A stretch of 34,493 bases of DNA from Flaviaestuariibacter sp. (GCA_028288515.1 JAQBNP010000094.1:1-34493); one strand, 5' to 3'; shown: positions 23,659 through 33,391, numbered from the stretch's first letter. Notes: generated by a model not told the origin, from the letters alone. A program made the numbers and translations.

Positions 23659-26589
23659 TTATTGGGCAGTTCCGAGGCCCCAGTCAATACCCTTACGGAC
23701 CGCCGGGACGCCCTCGGTGATCCATGTGGGAGGCTTCTCGCCTTTCAGGAGCCAGTCGAAATATTGCTGTTCGCGTACCTGGATGTCCTTCCGGTTGCGG
23801 CGCTCAACAAGGTTATGTGCTTCGCCGTTATAATTCAGCAGCCACACCGGCTTGTTCAGCCGGCGCATGGCGGTGAAGAACTCGATCCCCTGGTACCAGG
23901 GCACGGCGCCATCGGCATCGTTGCTCATGATCACCAGCGGTGTCTTTACTTTCTGGAGGTGGAAAAAGGGTGAGTTCTCGAGGTAGAGATCGGGGCGCTC
24001 CCAGGGCGTTGCGCCGATCCGGCTCTGGCCTTTCTCGTACTGGAACTGCCTGTTATTACCACTCTCCCACCGGATGCCTCCATACGCGCTGAACATATTC
24101 ACGACGGGAGCACCTGCCCAGGCGGCTTTGAACATATCCGTTGCCGTGATCAGGTAAGCGACCTGGTAGCCACCCCAGCTCTGGCCCTGGATGCCGATAT
24201 TTTTGGCATCCACCCATTTATTCTTGGACAGGGCCTGCGCTCCGCTCACGACATAGGTCACTGCGTCTTTGCCGGGATGACCTTTCGTATAGCTGATGTC
24301 CGGCGCAAACACAAGGTAGCCGCGACTGACAAAGAACGGGATATTGAGTCGACTCGGTGTCGGCGATGGCGCGGAGTAGCTGTACAGCCCATCCGTCAGC
24401 TTTTCGTAGAAATAGATGATCATCGGGTATTTCTTCGACGGGTCGAAATCTTCAGGCTTGTACAGGATACCCTCGGCAGGCTTGCCGTTCGAGGCGGTCC
24501 ATTTATACAGTTCGGCAGTGCCCCAGTTATAAGTTGCCTGCTGGGGGTTGATGGACGTCAGCTTCCCTGCATTTGCATTGCCAACCACATTCCATGCTTC
24601 GGTTGATTGCGTCGAATCGAGGTAGGGCGATATCCACAGGTCCGGCGCATGTGAATAGTCTTCCCAGGTGAAGATGTATTTCTTTTCATCACGTGCTTTT
24701 TGGAACGAGTTGAACCCGTACTTGCTGATCTGGAGAACGTCCACCATGGAACCGGCGGTACCTGCAGGCTGCATGCCGATGCCGTTCTCTTTCGTTGACT
24801 GCTTCGCGCGGCGGAAATAAAGGTCCTGGCCGCCGGAGATGAAACGCTCGTCGGGATCAAGCCTGATGTAGCGGTTCGAGACCTTTTCCTTGCGTCCCGA
24901 GGTGATCGCCACCGGCGCGCGAACCCCCATGGGATCGACCTTCCAGGCATCATACCGATCGTAGATATACACTGCCGAATCACCGGCATGCCAGGCCATG
25001 ACACCATAAGGGTTCGGATCGTCCGGGGTATCGTTCTCCTCGTTATACAGCGGTACCTTGATGCCGGCAGTAACGGTGCGAAGCGCTGACCCGTCCCATG
25101 CGAGGTAGTTGCGGGTCTTATTGTCATAGAGCAGGATGTACCGGCCCGTGGCAGACGGGTAGAAACTTCCGTCGTGGTTCCGGCGCACCAGCACCCGTGT
25201 CCCCGTCGTGGCATTCACGGCATAGATGTCTTTCAGCGTATTGCCGGACCATTGCGAAGCCACGCGGCGGCCGGTATCTGTCACGGCGATGAACCAGGTC
25301 CCATCACCCTCGCCCGTCGGTACAACGGTCTGCAGGGCGGGTGAGCCGAGCTGCTGCATCGTGTTGCGCCCAAGATCATAGGCGGCCAGGTAGCTTCGCT
25401 TCAGCTCGTTACCAAGCTGGAAAAGCTGCTGTGTCTGCAGGTAATCATCCTTATAGTTCCAGACGTCAAGCTTAACGAGGTCGATGTCGACCAGAGTGGT
25501 GTCCTTGGCCGGCTTAATCGGCGCCGTGCCGAACAACAGGCGCTTGCCGCTTTTGCTGAACTGCAGGGTGGCATTCTCGCTGACGGTCATTCCCAGCTCC
25601 ATGCCGGCCGTGCCCTTGTCGATCAGGAGCTGGGCGCTGTCGTTGCCGGACTTATAGAGATAGAGTCCATAGAATTTCTGCAGCGCTTTTGTGTTGGTAT
25701 CCCGCTCGGCTACGAATGCGGCGAGACTGCCGTCTTCCGTAAATGTAAAACTGCGGAAATCATTCCCGCCTTTCAGAATGGTATCGGCTTTGCCGGACGC
25801 AAGGTCGACCATGATGACAGATGCTTTGCTGAAGGAATCGCGCGGCGCTTTGGTCGTGCGGATCAGGAGCTTTCGGCCAGTGGGGTTGAAGGCATAGTCG
25901 GCAACGTTGCGGAAGGTCCGGTCAGTGCCGCGGGCCAGGTTGCGCAGAACGAGGTCGCTCCCTTCGACAGCACCTGCAGACGGGGCGGGGTCTTCATCCG
26001 CATCGAGTCCATCGCGGTTGCCGCCCTTGATATTTTTCAGCTCGGTCACGAGCAGCACAAGTGAATCAACGGTGCGCCGAAGACTGTCCACCGTGCGCTG
26101 CGTGGGCTGTGCGGCAGGCCGCGCCGTGATGGGGTCTTTTTCTTTTTGATAAGCAAGCCAGCCGCCTGCTTTTTGCGGGGTCTTGTATGATTTCACTTTC
26201 GCAACCTTCAGTACGCCCGGCTTGCCCAGCTCCACGATGCCGATCGAATCCTTCGGCATGTCCTCGGGCTTTTTCTTTTTGATCCGGGCATCGCGCGTTT
26301 CCTTGTACGTGGGCCGGATGCGAAACACGACGAAGCGATCGTCTTCGGTGATGACCGCATTATAGCCGCGTGGCACGGACACCTGGTCCAGGCCCTTATT
26401 TGCGGACCGGATATACAGGACCGCGTCGCCCTCCTGGGGCGTGACGGTAAACACCACCCACTCGCCATTGTTGGAGATCAGCTTCTCGCCCACGCTTTGC
26501 CAGCCGTCGTACACGGAATGGTCCAGGGGCTTTTTTTGGCCGTGCGCGCACAGGGGAAACAGGAAAAGAAGGGAAATCAGCTTTTTCAT
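23659..26589 (-). CDS. Secreted prolyl oligopeptidase family (S9) serine peptidase
   Basis: The ATG at 26589 opens a signal peptide (MKKLISLLFL, cleavage after AHG, mature Gln18) and gives 976 residues; the frame is open to 26715 without signal features. The N-terminal two-thirds is a WD/beta-propeller-like region. The alpha/beta hydrolase domain holds the nucleophile elbow GQSWGGY (Ser804), the acid in NDADGAVPW (Asp893) and the histidine in GEAHNL (His925). It is probably periplasmic, cleaving oligopeptides. An unusual polar insert at about residues 155-210 has a short repeat (RTVDSLRRTVDSL) and an acidic stretch. It may be expressed with the small secreted protein downstream. Confidence 0.93.
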   Translation of the reverse strand: MKKLISLLFLFPLCAHGQKKPLDHSVYDGWQSVGEKLISNNGEWVVFTVTPQEGDAVLYIRSANKGLDQVSVPRGYNAVITEDDRFVVFRIRPTYKETRDARIKKKKPEDMPKDSIGIVELGKPGVLKVAKVKSYKTPQKAGGWLAYQKEKDPITARPAAQPTQRTVDSLRRTVDSLVLLVTELKNIKGGNRDGLDADEDPAPSAGAVEGSDLVLRNLARGTDRTFRNVADYAFNPTGRKLLIRTTKAPRDSFSKASVIMVDLASGKADTILKGGNDFRSFTFTEDGSLAAFVAERDTNTKALQKFYGLYLYKSGNDSAQLLIDKGTAGMELGMTVSENATLQFSKSGKRLLFGTAPIKPAKDTTLVDIDLVKLDVWNYKDDYLQTQQLFQLGNELKRSYLAAYDLGRNTMQQLGSPALQTVVPTGEGDGTWFIAVTDTGRRVASQWSGNTLKDIYAVNATTGTRVLVRRNHDGSFYPSATGRYILLYDNKTRNYLAWDGSALRTVTAGIKVPLYNEENDTPDDPNPYGVMAWHAGDSAVYIYDRYDAWKVDPMGVRAPVAITSGRKEKVSNRYIRLDPDERFISGGQDLYFRRAKQSTKENGIGMQPAGTAGSMVDVLQISKYGFNSFQKARDEKKYIFTWEDYSHAPDLWISPYLDSTQSTEAWNVVGNANAGKLTSINPQQATYNWGTAELYKWTASNGKPAEGILYKPEDFDPSKKYPMIIYFYEKLTDGLYSYSAPSPTPSRLNIPFFVSRGYLVFAPDISYTKGHPGKDAVTYVVSGAQALSKNKWVDAKNIGIQGQSWGGYQVAYLITATDMFKAAWAGAPVVNMFSAYGGIRWESGNNRQFQYEKGQSRIGATPWERPDLYLENSPFFHLQKVKTPLVIMSNDADGAVPWYQGIEFFTAMRRLNKPVWLLNYNGEAHNLVERRNRKDIQVREQQYFDWLLKGEKPPTWITEGVPAVRKGIDWGLGTAQ

Positions 26590-26624
26590 GCAAGTCGTCT
26601 GGTTGATTGAGACAGGCCTTAAAA

Positions 26625-27506
26625 TTAAGGCTTTGCCGCCTTTCGCGCGCGCAGCAGACGCAACATGTGGAAAACGACCGCCAGGCCGATCAGCCCAAAA
26701 CCGGCATAGAACCAATTGCTCAATGCCCTGTTCTCACCGAAGAAAAGAAAGGCAAGGATGATCCCGTAGATCGGCTCCAGGGTTAACGTCAGGTTCATGG
26801 TGAAGGCAGAGATCCGCTTGAGCGAGCGGATATAAAGAAAGAATGTGAAGATCGTGCACACCCAGCTCAGGATGACCAGCCAGAGCCAGTCCATCGGCGC
26901 GGGCACGTAATGCTGCTCTGGAAAGAAGGATTGGTACAAGGGAAGAAAGAGCGTGATGCCTGCAAAGCCGCCCGTCAGCTGGTAGAGCGTGATCTGCTCC
27001 GGCGCATAATCGTCCACGATCTTCTTATTGAGAACGGAAACGATCACGGTCAACAGGGCCGACAGGAGACCAATAACAATACCAGCCGAAAACTGGACGT
27101 GCGTATTGTAGATGATGACGATGCCCGCGATGGCGAACAGGCCGAGCAGGATCTCCACCGGTTCGAACCGCTTCCGCAGCAGCAACGGCTCAATGAGCGA
27201 AGCAAGTAGCGCGGACGTTGACAGGCAGGTGAGGGCGATCGTGACATTTGCGTACTTGATGCTGCCGTAAAAACATACCCAGTGCAGCGCCTGCACAAAC
27301 CCGATGCACCCGATCTGAAGCAAAGACCGGAACGAGATCGACCTGATCTTTTTCAAAAAGAAATACAGGATCCAAAGCGAGATCACGGTGATCAGCAACC
27401 GGTACCACACGAGCCAGGTCTGGTCCAGCGTAATGACCCGGCCCAGCACGCCCGTGAACCCCCAAAGGAAGACCGCACTGTTCAATTGCAGCAGCGCTTT
27501 TCGCAT
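26625..27506 (-). CDS. EamA/DMT family transporter
   Basis: The ATG at 27506 gives 293 residues; the longer open frame to 27692 starts with a basic, non-membrane stretch that overlaps the divergent gene. About ten hydrophobic helices in two repeats are visible, with AVFLWGFTGVLGR at the start and MNLTLTLEPIYGIILAFLFFGE in the ninth helix region, both hallmarks of EamA drug/metabolite transporters. The C-terminus is basic (RLLRARKAAKP), consistent with a cytoplasmic end. The substrate cannot be inferred. It lies 35 bases from the S9 peptidase start on the same strand, so the two could be cotranscribed. Confidence 0.9.
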   Translation of the reverse strand: MRKALLQLNSAVFLWGFTGVLGRVITLDQTWLVWYRLLITVISLWILYFFLKKIRSISFRSLLQIGCIGFVQALHWVCFYGSIKYANVTIALTCLSTSALLASLIEPLLLRKRFEPVEILLGLFAIAGIVIIYNTHVQFSAGIVIGLLSALLTVIVSVLNKKIVDDYAPEQITLYQLTGGFAGITLFLPLYQSFFPEQHYVPAPMDWLWLVILSWVCTIFTFFLYIRSLKRISAFTMNLTLTLEPIYGIILAFLFFGENRALSNWFYAGFGLIGLAVVFHMLRLLRARKAAKP

Positions 27507-27642
27507 GCGCCAAAGATAGGGGCAGACAGCGGCGCGCCTCCCTGGGAAGGCAGGCGATGTCAACCCGGCGCGGGACGGCCCGCTTCTATTTGCCACCGTC
27601 CGGCCAGGCGAGACGATGCGCCCTCCATCGTATCTTTCCCGA

Positions 27643-28905
27643 ATGAAACGCGCACTCCTGTTCCTTCTTTGCCTGGCATGCCTCACCGGCAAAGCGCAAT
27701 CGGATTCGACCTATGTCCTCCGCCCCGACCGCGTGTTCGACGGGGAGGCGATGCATGCCGGCTGGGTTGTGATCGTCAAGGGAAACAGGATCCTTGCCGT
27801 TGGTGACAGGACCCTCCGCGCACCCGCCGAGGCACGCGTGATCGAGCTGCCGGGCACCACCCTCCTGCCGGGTCTGATCGAAGGTCATTCTCACCTGTTT
27901 CTTCATCCCTATAACGAGGTGAGCTGGAACGACCAGGTGCTTCGTGAAAGCCGCGCTGAACGCACGGTTCGCGCCGTAACGCACGCCCGCGCAACGCTGA
28001 TGGCCGGCTTCACAACCGTGCGCGACCTCGGTACCGAAGGCGCCGCCTATGACGACGCTGGGTTGAAGAAATCGATCGAAAAAGGCATTGTGCCCGGCCC
28101 ACGCATGATCATTGCCACGAGGGCGATCGTTGCCAAAGGCACATACGGGCCAAACTTCGGCAACGCGGACATCGACCTGCCGCAGGGTGCCGCGGAAGTG
28201 GCCGGCCGCGAAGAAATGATCAGCGAGGTACATACCCAGATCGCAAAAGGCGCCGACCTCATCAAGCTCTATGCAGACTACCGCTGGGGCCGCGACGGGC
28301 AGTCCATGCCGACCTTCTCTGCCGAGGACATCGCCCTCGCCACCGCCATAGCGAAAAGCAGTGGCCGCCAGACAGTCGCACATGCTGGCAATAAGGAAGG
28401 CATGCGCCGCGCCATCGCGGGCGGTGTGTCAACGATCGAGCACGGGGATGAGGGCGATGAAGAGATCTTCCGGCTGATGAAAGAAAAAGGCATCGCGCTT
28501 TGTCCGACGCTTGCCGCGGGGGATGCACTGCTTCAATACGGCGGCTGGAAAAAGGGCATCGATCCGGAACCGGCCCGCATCACCGCCAAAAAGAAAAGCT
28601 TTGCGGCCGCCCTCCGCGCCGGCGTCACCATTTGCATGGGTGGCGACGTCGGTGTGTTCAGCCATGGCGACAACGCACGGGAGATGGAGCTCATGGTCGA
28701 ATATGGAATGAAAGCCATTGACGTGCTTCGTTCGGCCACGTCTGTCAACGCCGACGTCTTCGGCTATGCAGACCGGATCGGGCGGATCCGCACAGGCCTG
28801 CTCGCCGACCTCGTGGCCGTCCAGGGCGACCCGTCCGCTGAAATCACTGCCCTGCGCCAGGTGCGGCTCGTGATGAAGAATGGGAAGCTGTACGTTCAAC
28901 CCTGA
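27643..28905 (+). CDS. Secreted amidohydrolase (imidazolonepropionase/prolidase-like)
   Basis: The ATG at 27643 opens a signal peptide ([10 protein letters not shown], cleavage after GKA, mature Gln19), giving 420 residues. The metal-binding HxH is in EGHSHLF (His82, His84). A Lys in LIKLYADY, a His in [10 protein letters not shown], a His in [10 protein letters not shown] and an Asp in [12 protein letters not shown] complete the expected amidohydrolase metal and catalytic set. The C-terminal strand domain has [18 protein letters not shown]. Secreted relatives cleave Xaa-Pro dipeptides or cyclic amides, but the substrate here is not known. A box TATCTTTC at 27631-27638 ends four bases before the ATG. 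The stop lies two bases from the hisB stop. Confidence 0.9.
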   Translation: MKRALLFLLCLACLTGKAQSDSTYVLRPDRVFDGEAMHAGWVVIVKGNRILAVGDRTLRAPAEARVIELPGTTLLPGLIEGHSHLFLHPYNEVSWNDQVLRESRAERTVRAVTHARATLMAGFTTVRDLGTEGAAYDDAGLKKSIEKGIVPGPRMIIATRAIVAKGTYGPNFGNADIDLPQGAAEVAGREEMISEVHTQIAKGADLIKLYADYRWGRDGQSMPTFSAEDIALATAIAKSSGRQTVAHAGNKEGMRRAIAGGVSTIEHGDEGDEEIFRLMKEKGIALCPTLAAGDALLQYGGWKKGIDPEPARITAKKKSFAAALRAGVTICMGGDVGVFSHGDNAREMELMVEYGMKAIDVLRSATSVNADVFGYADRIGRIRTGLLADLVAVQGDPSAEITALRQVRLVMKNGKLYVQP

Positions 28906-28907
28906 TC

Positions 28908-30065
28908 CTACAAAACCCCTTTGGTTGATGGCAGGTAATCTTTCAGCGGATCACGCTTGACAGCCATCTTGATCGCCTTTGCGAACGCCTTGAAGATCGC
29001 CTCGATCTTGTGATGCTCATTATCCCCGCGGCACTCGATATTCAGGTTGCACTTCGCTGCATCGGAGAATGATTTGAAAAAATGGAAGAACATCTCCGTG
29101 GGAACGTCGCCAACGCGCTCGCGCCCGAAATGAGCGTTCCAAACGATCCAGTTGCGCCCCCCGAAATCCAGCAGCACCTTGGCCTCAGCCTCGTCCATCG
29201 GCAATGCAAAGCCGTAGCGCTCAATGCCGCGCTTATTGCCGAGCGCCTGGGCCATTGCTTCGCCAAGCGCAATGCCGGTGTCCTCGACGGTGTGGTGCTC
29301 GTCGATCTGCAGGTCTCCACTTGCTTCAATGACCAGGTCAATGCCGCCATGACGGGCGATCTGGTCAAGCATATGGTCGAAGAAATGAAGGCCGGTTTTG
29401 ATGGAAGCCTTACCTGTCCCATCAAGGTCAAGGTCGACGCGGATCTTCGTCTCAGATGTGTCGCGGCTATGTGATACCTGGCGCTTCCCCCCTTTCAAAA
29501 ACTCGTAGATCGCCTGCCAGCTCTGGGTTTCAAGTGCAACGACCTTCGCGAGCTCTTCCCGGCTGTCTGATATTTCGGCGCCACCTAGGTCAGGATTATT
29601 CTTGAGCCAGATGGCCTTGCATGCGAGGTTCCTCGCCAGCTGCACGTCGGTCACCCGGTCGCCGATCACGTAAGACCCGGCGATATCGTAAGCGGGGTTG
29701 CCCAGATAGTTTCCAAACATACCGGTGCCCGGCTTCCGGGTTGGCAGGTTCTCTTCCGGCATGCTCCGGTCGATCAGCTCTTCTTTGAATAAAATCCCTT
29801 CATTAGCGAAGCTTCCCATCACCAGGTTGTGTACGGGCCAAAAATCCTCTTCCGGAAATTTGTCCGTGCCAAGCCCGTCCTGGTTACTCACAAGCACCAG
29901 CTCAAAATCGAGCTCTTTGGCGATGCGGCCCAGCCACGTAAAGACATGCGGGTAGAAAGACAGCTTCGCGAAAGAATCGATCTGGTAGGTGGGCGGGTAT
30001 TCCTGGATCATCGTGCCGTCGCGGTCAATGAAGAGGACTTTTTTTGGAATCGTTTGGTTATCCAT
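28908..30065 (-). CDS. hisB: Bifunctional histidinol-phosphatase / imidazoleglycerol-phosphate dehydratase
   Basis: This 385-residue fusion performs two histidine-synthesis steps. The N-terminal HAD phosphatase has the nucleophile motif FIDRDGT (Asp14, Asp16), VSNQDGLGT, a Lys in TRKPGTG and the acidic end [12 protein letters not shown]. The zinc loop of the E. coli enzyme (CPHxxxxxCxC before RKP) is absent; [15 protein letters not shown] stands there. The C-terminal dehydratase (from about residue 190) has [14 protein letters not shown] and [14 protein letters not shown] metal-binding segments and the second HHK in [15 protein letters not shown]. It is the last gene of hisGDCB and overlaps hisC by eight bases. 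Its stop is two bases from the convergent amidohydrolase stop. Confidence 0.97.
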   Translation of the reverse strand: MDNQTIPKKVLFIDRDGTMIQEYPPTYQIDSFAKLSFYPHVFTWLGRIAKELDFELVLVSNQDGLGTDKFPEEDFWPVHNLVMGSFANEGILFKEELIDRSMPEENLPTRKPGTGMFGNYLGNPAYDIAGSYVIGDRVTDVQLARNLACKAIWLKNNPDLGGAEISDSREELAKVVALETQSWQAIYEFLKGGKRQVSHSRDTSETKIRVDLDLDGTGKASIKTGLHFFDHMLDQIARHGGIDLVIEASGDLQIDEHHTVEDTGIALGEAMAQALGNKRGIERYGFALPMDEAEAKVLLDFGGRNWIVWNAHFGRERVGDVPTEMFFHFFKSFSDAAKCNLNIECRGDNEHHKIEAIFKAFAKAIKMAVKRDPLKDYLPSTKGVL

Positions 30066-31110
30066 TGTATTGCTGTAATGCGGTGATCAATTGGCGGTCC
30101 TGTACATCGGTGCCCACCGTGATGCGCAGGCTGTCCTCGCAAAGGGCCACAGTGCTCCGGTTTCGCACGATGATGCCTTTTGTTTTCAGGTATTCGTACA
30201 CGGCCGTCGCGTTCTGCATTTTGACGAGGACAAAGTTCGCGTCCGACGGGTAAACGGTTTGAACGAAGGGCAGGTCCGCCAGTGCTTTCACCAGAATGCC
30301 CCTCTCCTTCACGGTCTCGCGGATCATTTCGTTGACGTCCTCGAGGTTGTCGAGTGCCTTCAGTGCCAGCTCCTGCGTAGCGGCGTTGATATTGTAGGGA
30401 GGCTTGATCGTATTGAGAACGCGGATGATCTGGGGCGATGCGAAGGTCATGCCCAGGCGAAGGGCCGCCAGTCCCCAGGCCTTTGAGAATGTCTGCATTA
30501 CAACCAGGTTCGGGTAGTCCGCCAGCTCGGAAACAAAGGACCGGTACCGGCTGTAATTGATATACGCTTCGTCCACAACCACGATCCCTTCAAAATTGTT
30601 CAGCACCACTTCGATGTCTTCACGGTCCAGGCTGTTGCCCGTCGGGTTGTTGGGAGAACACAGAAAGATCAGTTTCGTATGCTCGTCGATCGCCCCTTCA
30701 ATGCCCTCGAGATTGAGCTGGAAATCGGGCAGCAGCGGCACTTCCGTTACGGGCACGTCGTTGATGTTCGCATACACTTCGTACATCCCATAGGTCGGCG
30801 GGCAGATGATGATCCTGTCTTTCTGCGGATCGCAAAAGGCGCGGATGAGGAGGTCGATGCATTCGTCGCTGCCATTGCCCAGCAGTATTTTTTCAGCATC
30901 GACGGACTTGATGCCGGCAATCTTTTTCTTCAGGTCCCACTGCAATGGATCGGGGTAGCGGTTATACCATTTCGTCAGCGGCGACCCATAGCTGTTCTCG
31001 TTGGCATCAAGAAAGACCGACGCGGTTCCGCGGAATTCGCTGCGCGCCGATGAGTAGGGTTTGAGGTTGCGGATATTGGCCCGCAACAGCTTATCAAGGT
31101 CAAAGTTCAT
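30058..31110 (-). CDS. hisC: Histidinol-phosphate aminotransferase
   Basis: This 350-residue class I/II aminotransferase converts imidazole acetol phosphate and glutamate to histidinol phosphate. The PLP lysine is Lys210 in [10 protein letters not shown]. Other motifs are [11 protein letters not shown], the SPNNPTGN stretch (about 152-159) and [10 protein letters not shown] with Asp180. It has full length for HisC. It overlaps hisD by 11 bases at its start and hisB by eight at its end, as expected for a tightly coupled operon. Confidence 0.97.
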   Translation of the reverse strand: MNFDLDKLLRANIRNLKPYSSARSEFRGTASVFLDANENSYGSPLTKWYNRYPDPLQWDLKKKIAGIKSVDAEKILLGNGSDECIDLLIRAFCDPQKDRIIICPPTYGMYEVYANINDVPVTEVPLLPDFQLNLEGIEGAIDEHTKLIFLCSPNNPTGNSLDREDIEVVLNNFEGIVVVDEAYINYSRYRSFVSELADYPNLVVMQTFSKAWGLAALRLGMTFASPQIIRVLNTIKPPYNINAATQELALKALDNLEDVNEMIRETVKERGILVKALADLPFVQTVYPSDANFVLVKMQNATAVYEYLKTKGIIVRNRSTVALCEDSLRITVGTDVQDRQLITALQQYNG

Positions 31111-32401
31111 GATCGGAGTTTGTTGTTTTTTCCGCGAGCCGCACGGACACAGCAGCCGCGTGTCCGCGGAGACCTTCCGCTTCCGCCATCGCTACAACCG
31201 ATGGGCCAATGCCACGCAACCCTTCCCGCGTCAGGCGCTGGTAGGTTATTTTTCGAACGAAGCTGTCGACGCTGACGCCGCTGTAGGCCCGCGCAAACCC
31301 GTTTGTCGGCAAGGTGTGATTCGTTCCGCTGGCATAATCGCCAACGCTTTCGGGTGTGTAGTGTCCGAGGAAAACAGAGCCTGCATTAACGACCCGGTCA
31401 CCAACACGTTCGGCACTGGCGCAGCTCAGGATGAGGTGTTCCGCGGCATATTCGTTAACAAGGTCGATCGCTTCGGAAAGGCTTTGGACAAGGACGGCCG
31501 TGCTGTTGGCCAGTGCACGATTTGCCGTCTCCTTCCGGGGCAGTGCGGCAACCTGGGCAGCAAGCTCACGCACGACGGCGATTACGACCGCCTCGCTTGT
31601 GCTGACGAGCAGGACCTGGCTGTCGGCGCCATGCTCCGCCTGCGAAAGCAGGTCAGCGGCGACGAAGGAGGGGTTGGCAGTCTCATCGGCGAGCACGCAC
31701 ACTTCGCTTGGCCCGGCCGGCATGTCGATCGCGATCCCATCCATCTGGACCAGCTGCTTTGCCGCCGTTACGTATTGATTGCCCGGCCCAAAGATCTTGG
31801 AAACGGCGGGGATCGTTTCCGTACCGTAGGCCATGGCAGCGATCGCCTGGGCGCCACCGGTTGCAAAGACCTTCGAGACGCCCACAAGACCGGCTGCAAA
31901 CAGGATGGCGGGGTGTACCGACCCGTCGGTTCCAGGTGTGCAGAGAATGACCTCGCGGCAACCCGCGAGCCGCGCGGGGATGCCCAGCATCAGCACGGTT
32001 GAAAAAAGCGGGGCGCTGCCGCCCGGTATATAAAGTCCAACCCGCTCGATGCCCACGCTTCGGCGCCAGCACGTGACACCGGGCATGGTCTGGATGGGGA
32101 CAGGATCGCTCAGCTGGCTGCGATGGAAGGCTTCAATATTGCGCGCCGCCAGGCGGATCGCGTCCCTGAGTTCGTTGGAAAGCGATTCCCCCGACCAGCC
32201 GATCGCCTCCGGGCCTACCTGGAGCGCTATCGGTGCGCCCCCCTCAAAACGGGTTGCAAGATCACGAAGCGCGGCATCGCCACCCGTGCGGACCTGGCCG
32301 ACGATCGCCCGCACAGATTCGATCACGGCCCGGTTATCAACGTAAGGACGCTTCAGAAGCGCGGTCCACTCTGTCCGCGGTGGGTTCACTACGATCTTCA
32401 T
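31100..32401 (-). CDS. hisD: Histidinol dehydrogenase
   Basis: This 433-residue enzyme makes the last two oxidations from histidinol to histidine with NAD+ and zinc. Family signatures include VGLYIPGGSAPLFSTVLM, the IFGPGNQYVTAAK stretch, GPSEVCVLADETANP, and LLSQAEHGADSQV, whose Gln and His are zinc ligands. EHLILSC and the C-terminal TNHTLPTNGFARAYSG complete the active site. It starts eight bases after the hisG stop and overlaps hisC by 11 bases. Length and order are normal. Confidence 0.97.
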   Translation of the reverse strand: MKIVVNPPRTEWTALLKRPYVDNRAVIESVRAIVGQVRTGGDAALRDLATRFEGGAPIALQVGPEAIGWSGESLSNELRDAIRLAARNIEAFHRSQLSDPVPIQTMPGVTCWRRSVGIERVGLYIPGGSAPLFSTVLMLGIPARLAGCREVILCTPGTDGSVHPAILFAAGLVGVSKVFATGGAQAIAAMAYGTETIPAVSKIFGPGNQYVTAAKQLVQMDGIAIDMPAGPSEVCVLADETANPSFVAADLLSQAEHGADSQVLLVSTSEAVVIAVVRELAAQVAALPRKETANRALANSTAVLVQSLSEAIDLVNEYAAEHLILSCASAERVGDRVVNAGSVFLGHYTPESVGDYASGTNHTLPTNGFARAYSGVSVDSFVRKITYQRLTREGLRGIGPSVVAMAEAEGLRGHAAAVSVRLAEKTTNSDHEL

Positions 32402-32409
32402 GACTCTTC

Positions 32410-33264
32410 TTAAAGGATCATTTTTTCAATGGGTACAACGAGGATTCCCTGTGCACCGGCATGCTTGAGCGCTTCGATCTTTTCCCAGAACTCCTCTTCC
32501 GGTAGAACGCTGTGAACCGAGCTCCAGCCGGTTTCGGCAAGCGGCAGCACGGTCGGGCTTTTCATCCCGGGAAGCAGTGAGAAAATGGTTTCGAGCGCAT
32601 CATTCGGCGCGTTGAGAAGAACGTATTTGTTCTTCTTTGCCGTCTTCACCGCGTTGATCCGAAAAAGCAAACGGTTGAGCAGCGCAACTTTGTCCTCGTC
32701 GAGGCGCTCCTGGCTGATGAGCACAGCCTGGCTTTCGAGGATGACCTCGACCTCTTTCAGACCGTTCATGAACAGGGTCGAACCGCTGCTGACAAGGTCG
32801 CAGACGGCATCGGCCAGGCCGATCCCCGGCGCGATCTCGACGGAGCCGCTGATCTCGTGGATCTCGGCCTCGATGCGGTGCTTGCGGAGAAACTGCGCGG
32901 TGAGAAAGGGGTAGCTGGTTGCCAGCTTTTTACCCTGCAGGAATTTGACATCGTTATAGGATTCATTGCGCGGGATCGCAACGGACAGGCGGCATTTGCC
33001 AAAGCCGAGCGGCCGCACGATCGCCACGTCCTTGCATTTTTCATACAGCACATTTTCCCCGACGATCCCGATATCGGCAACACCGTCCTGGACGTATTGT
33101 GGGATATCGTCATCGCGCAGAAAAAAGACCTCGAGAGGAAAATTCTCGGCGGACGTCTTCAGGAGGTTTCCCCCGTTCTTAACGGCGATGCCGCAGTCGT
33201 TGAGCAGCTTGATGCTGTCCTCTGAAAGTCGACCTGATTTTTGTATTGCCAGCTTGAGCTTCAT
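32410..33264 (-). CDS. hisG: ATP phosphoribosyltransferase, long (HisG-L) form
   Basis: This 284-residue enzyme catalyses the first step of histidine synthesis, PRPP plus ATP. The N-terminal catalytic part starts KLAIQKSGRLSEDSIKLL and includes the PRPP-binding stretch ISGSVEIAPGIGLADAVCDLVSSG. The C-terminal part (about 210-284, FSLLPGMKSPTVLPL to AGAQGILVVPIEKMI) is the ACT-like regulatory domain of the long form, through which histidine inhibits the enzyme. Being the long form, it needs no HisZ partner. It is the first structural gene after the attenuator; the ATG at 33264 lies 6 bases after the terminator T/A-rich tract. Confidence 0.97.
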   Translation of the reverse strand: MKLKLAIQKSGRLSEDSIKLLNDCGIAVKNGGNLLKTSAENFPLEVFFLRDDDIPQYVQDGVADIGIVGENVLYEKCKDVAIVRPLGFGKCRLSVAIPRNESYNDVKFLQGKKLATSYPFLTAQFLRKHRIEAEIHEISGSVEIAPGIGLADAVCDLVSSGSTLFMNGLKEVEVILESQAVLISQERLDEDKVALLNRLLFRINAVKTAKKNKYVLLNAPNDALETIFSLLPGMKSPTVLPLAETGWSSVHSVLPEEEFWEKIEALKHAGAQGILVVPIEKMIL

Positions 33265-33270
33265 ATCGGG

Positions 33271-33302
33271 AAATTAAAAAGGCTCACCACCCGGTAAGCC
33301 TT
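33271..33302 (-). terminator. Attenuator terminator before hisG
   Basis: In RNA sense, AAGGCUUACC (33302-33293), loop GGGU, GGUGAGCCUU (33288-33279) form ten base pairs (one of them U-G), followed by UUUUUAAUUU to 33271. A full intrinsic terminator sits between the leader peptide and hisG, six bases before the hisG ATG, where it can only act as an attenuator. Confidence 0.9.
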
Positions 33303-33337
33303 CAGTTCGTTTCATGTACACAAACGCCGTGCTTACC
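33293..33337 (-). promoter_or_regulatory. Antiterminator pairing of the his leader
   Basis: GGUAAGC (33337-33331) at the end of the leader reading frame is an exact complement of GCUUACC (33299-33293) in the 5' arm of the terminator. The pairing would block the terminator. A small hairpin CGUUU-N9-AAACG (33326-33308) lies between the two strands and brings them together. The 5' strand contains the UAA stop of the leader (33335-33333), so a ribosome finishing the leader covers it and a ribosome stalled at the His codons does not. Confidence 0.75.
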
Positions 33338-33386
33338 CTCGGGAGAAGGAATGCGCATGATGGATCTGTACAAATGATGTTGACAT
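33333..33386 (-). CDS. hisL: Histidine operon leader peptide
   Basis: A 17-codon reading frame encodes MSTSFVQIHHAHSFSRG, with His codons at positions 9, 10 and 12. It lies between the his promoter and the terminator that precedes hisG. The peptide has no role as a protein; its translation senses the supply of charged tRNA-His. When that is low, ribosomes stall at HHAH, leaving the strand that carries the stop codon free to form the antiterminator. The frame is also open further upstream, but only beyond the promoter. The ATG is five bases after the -7 box, with no room for a ribosome-binding site. Confidence 0.88.
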   Translation of the reverse strand: MSTSFVQIHHAHSFSRG

Positions 33387-33391
33387 CGGTG

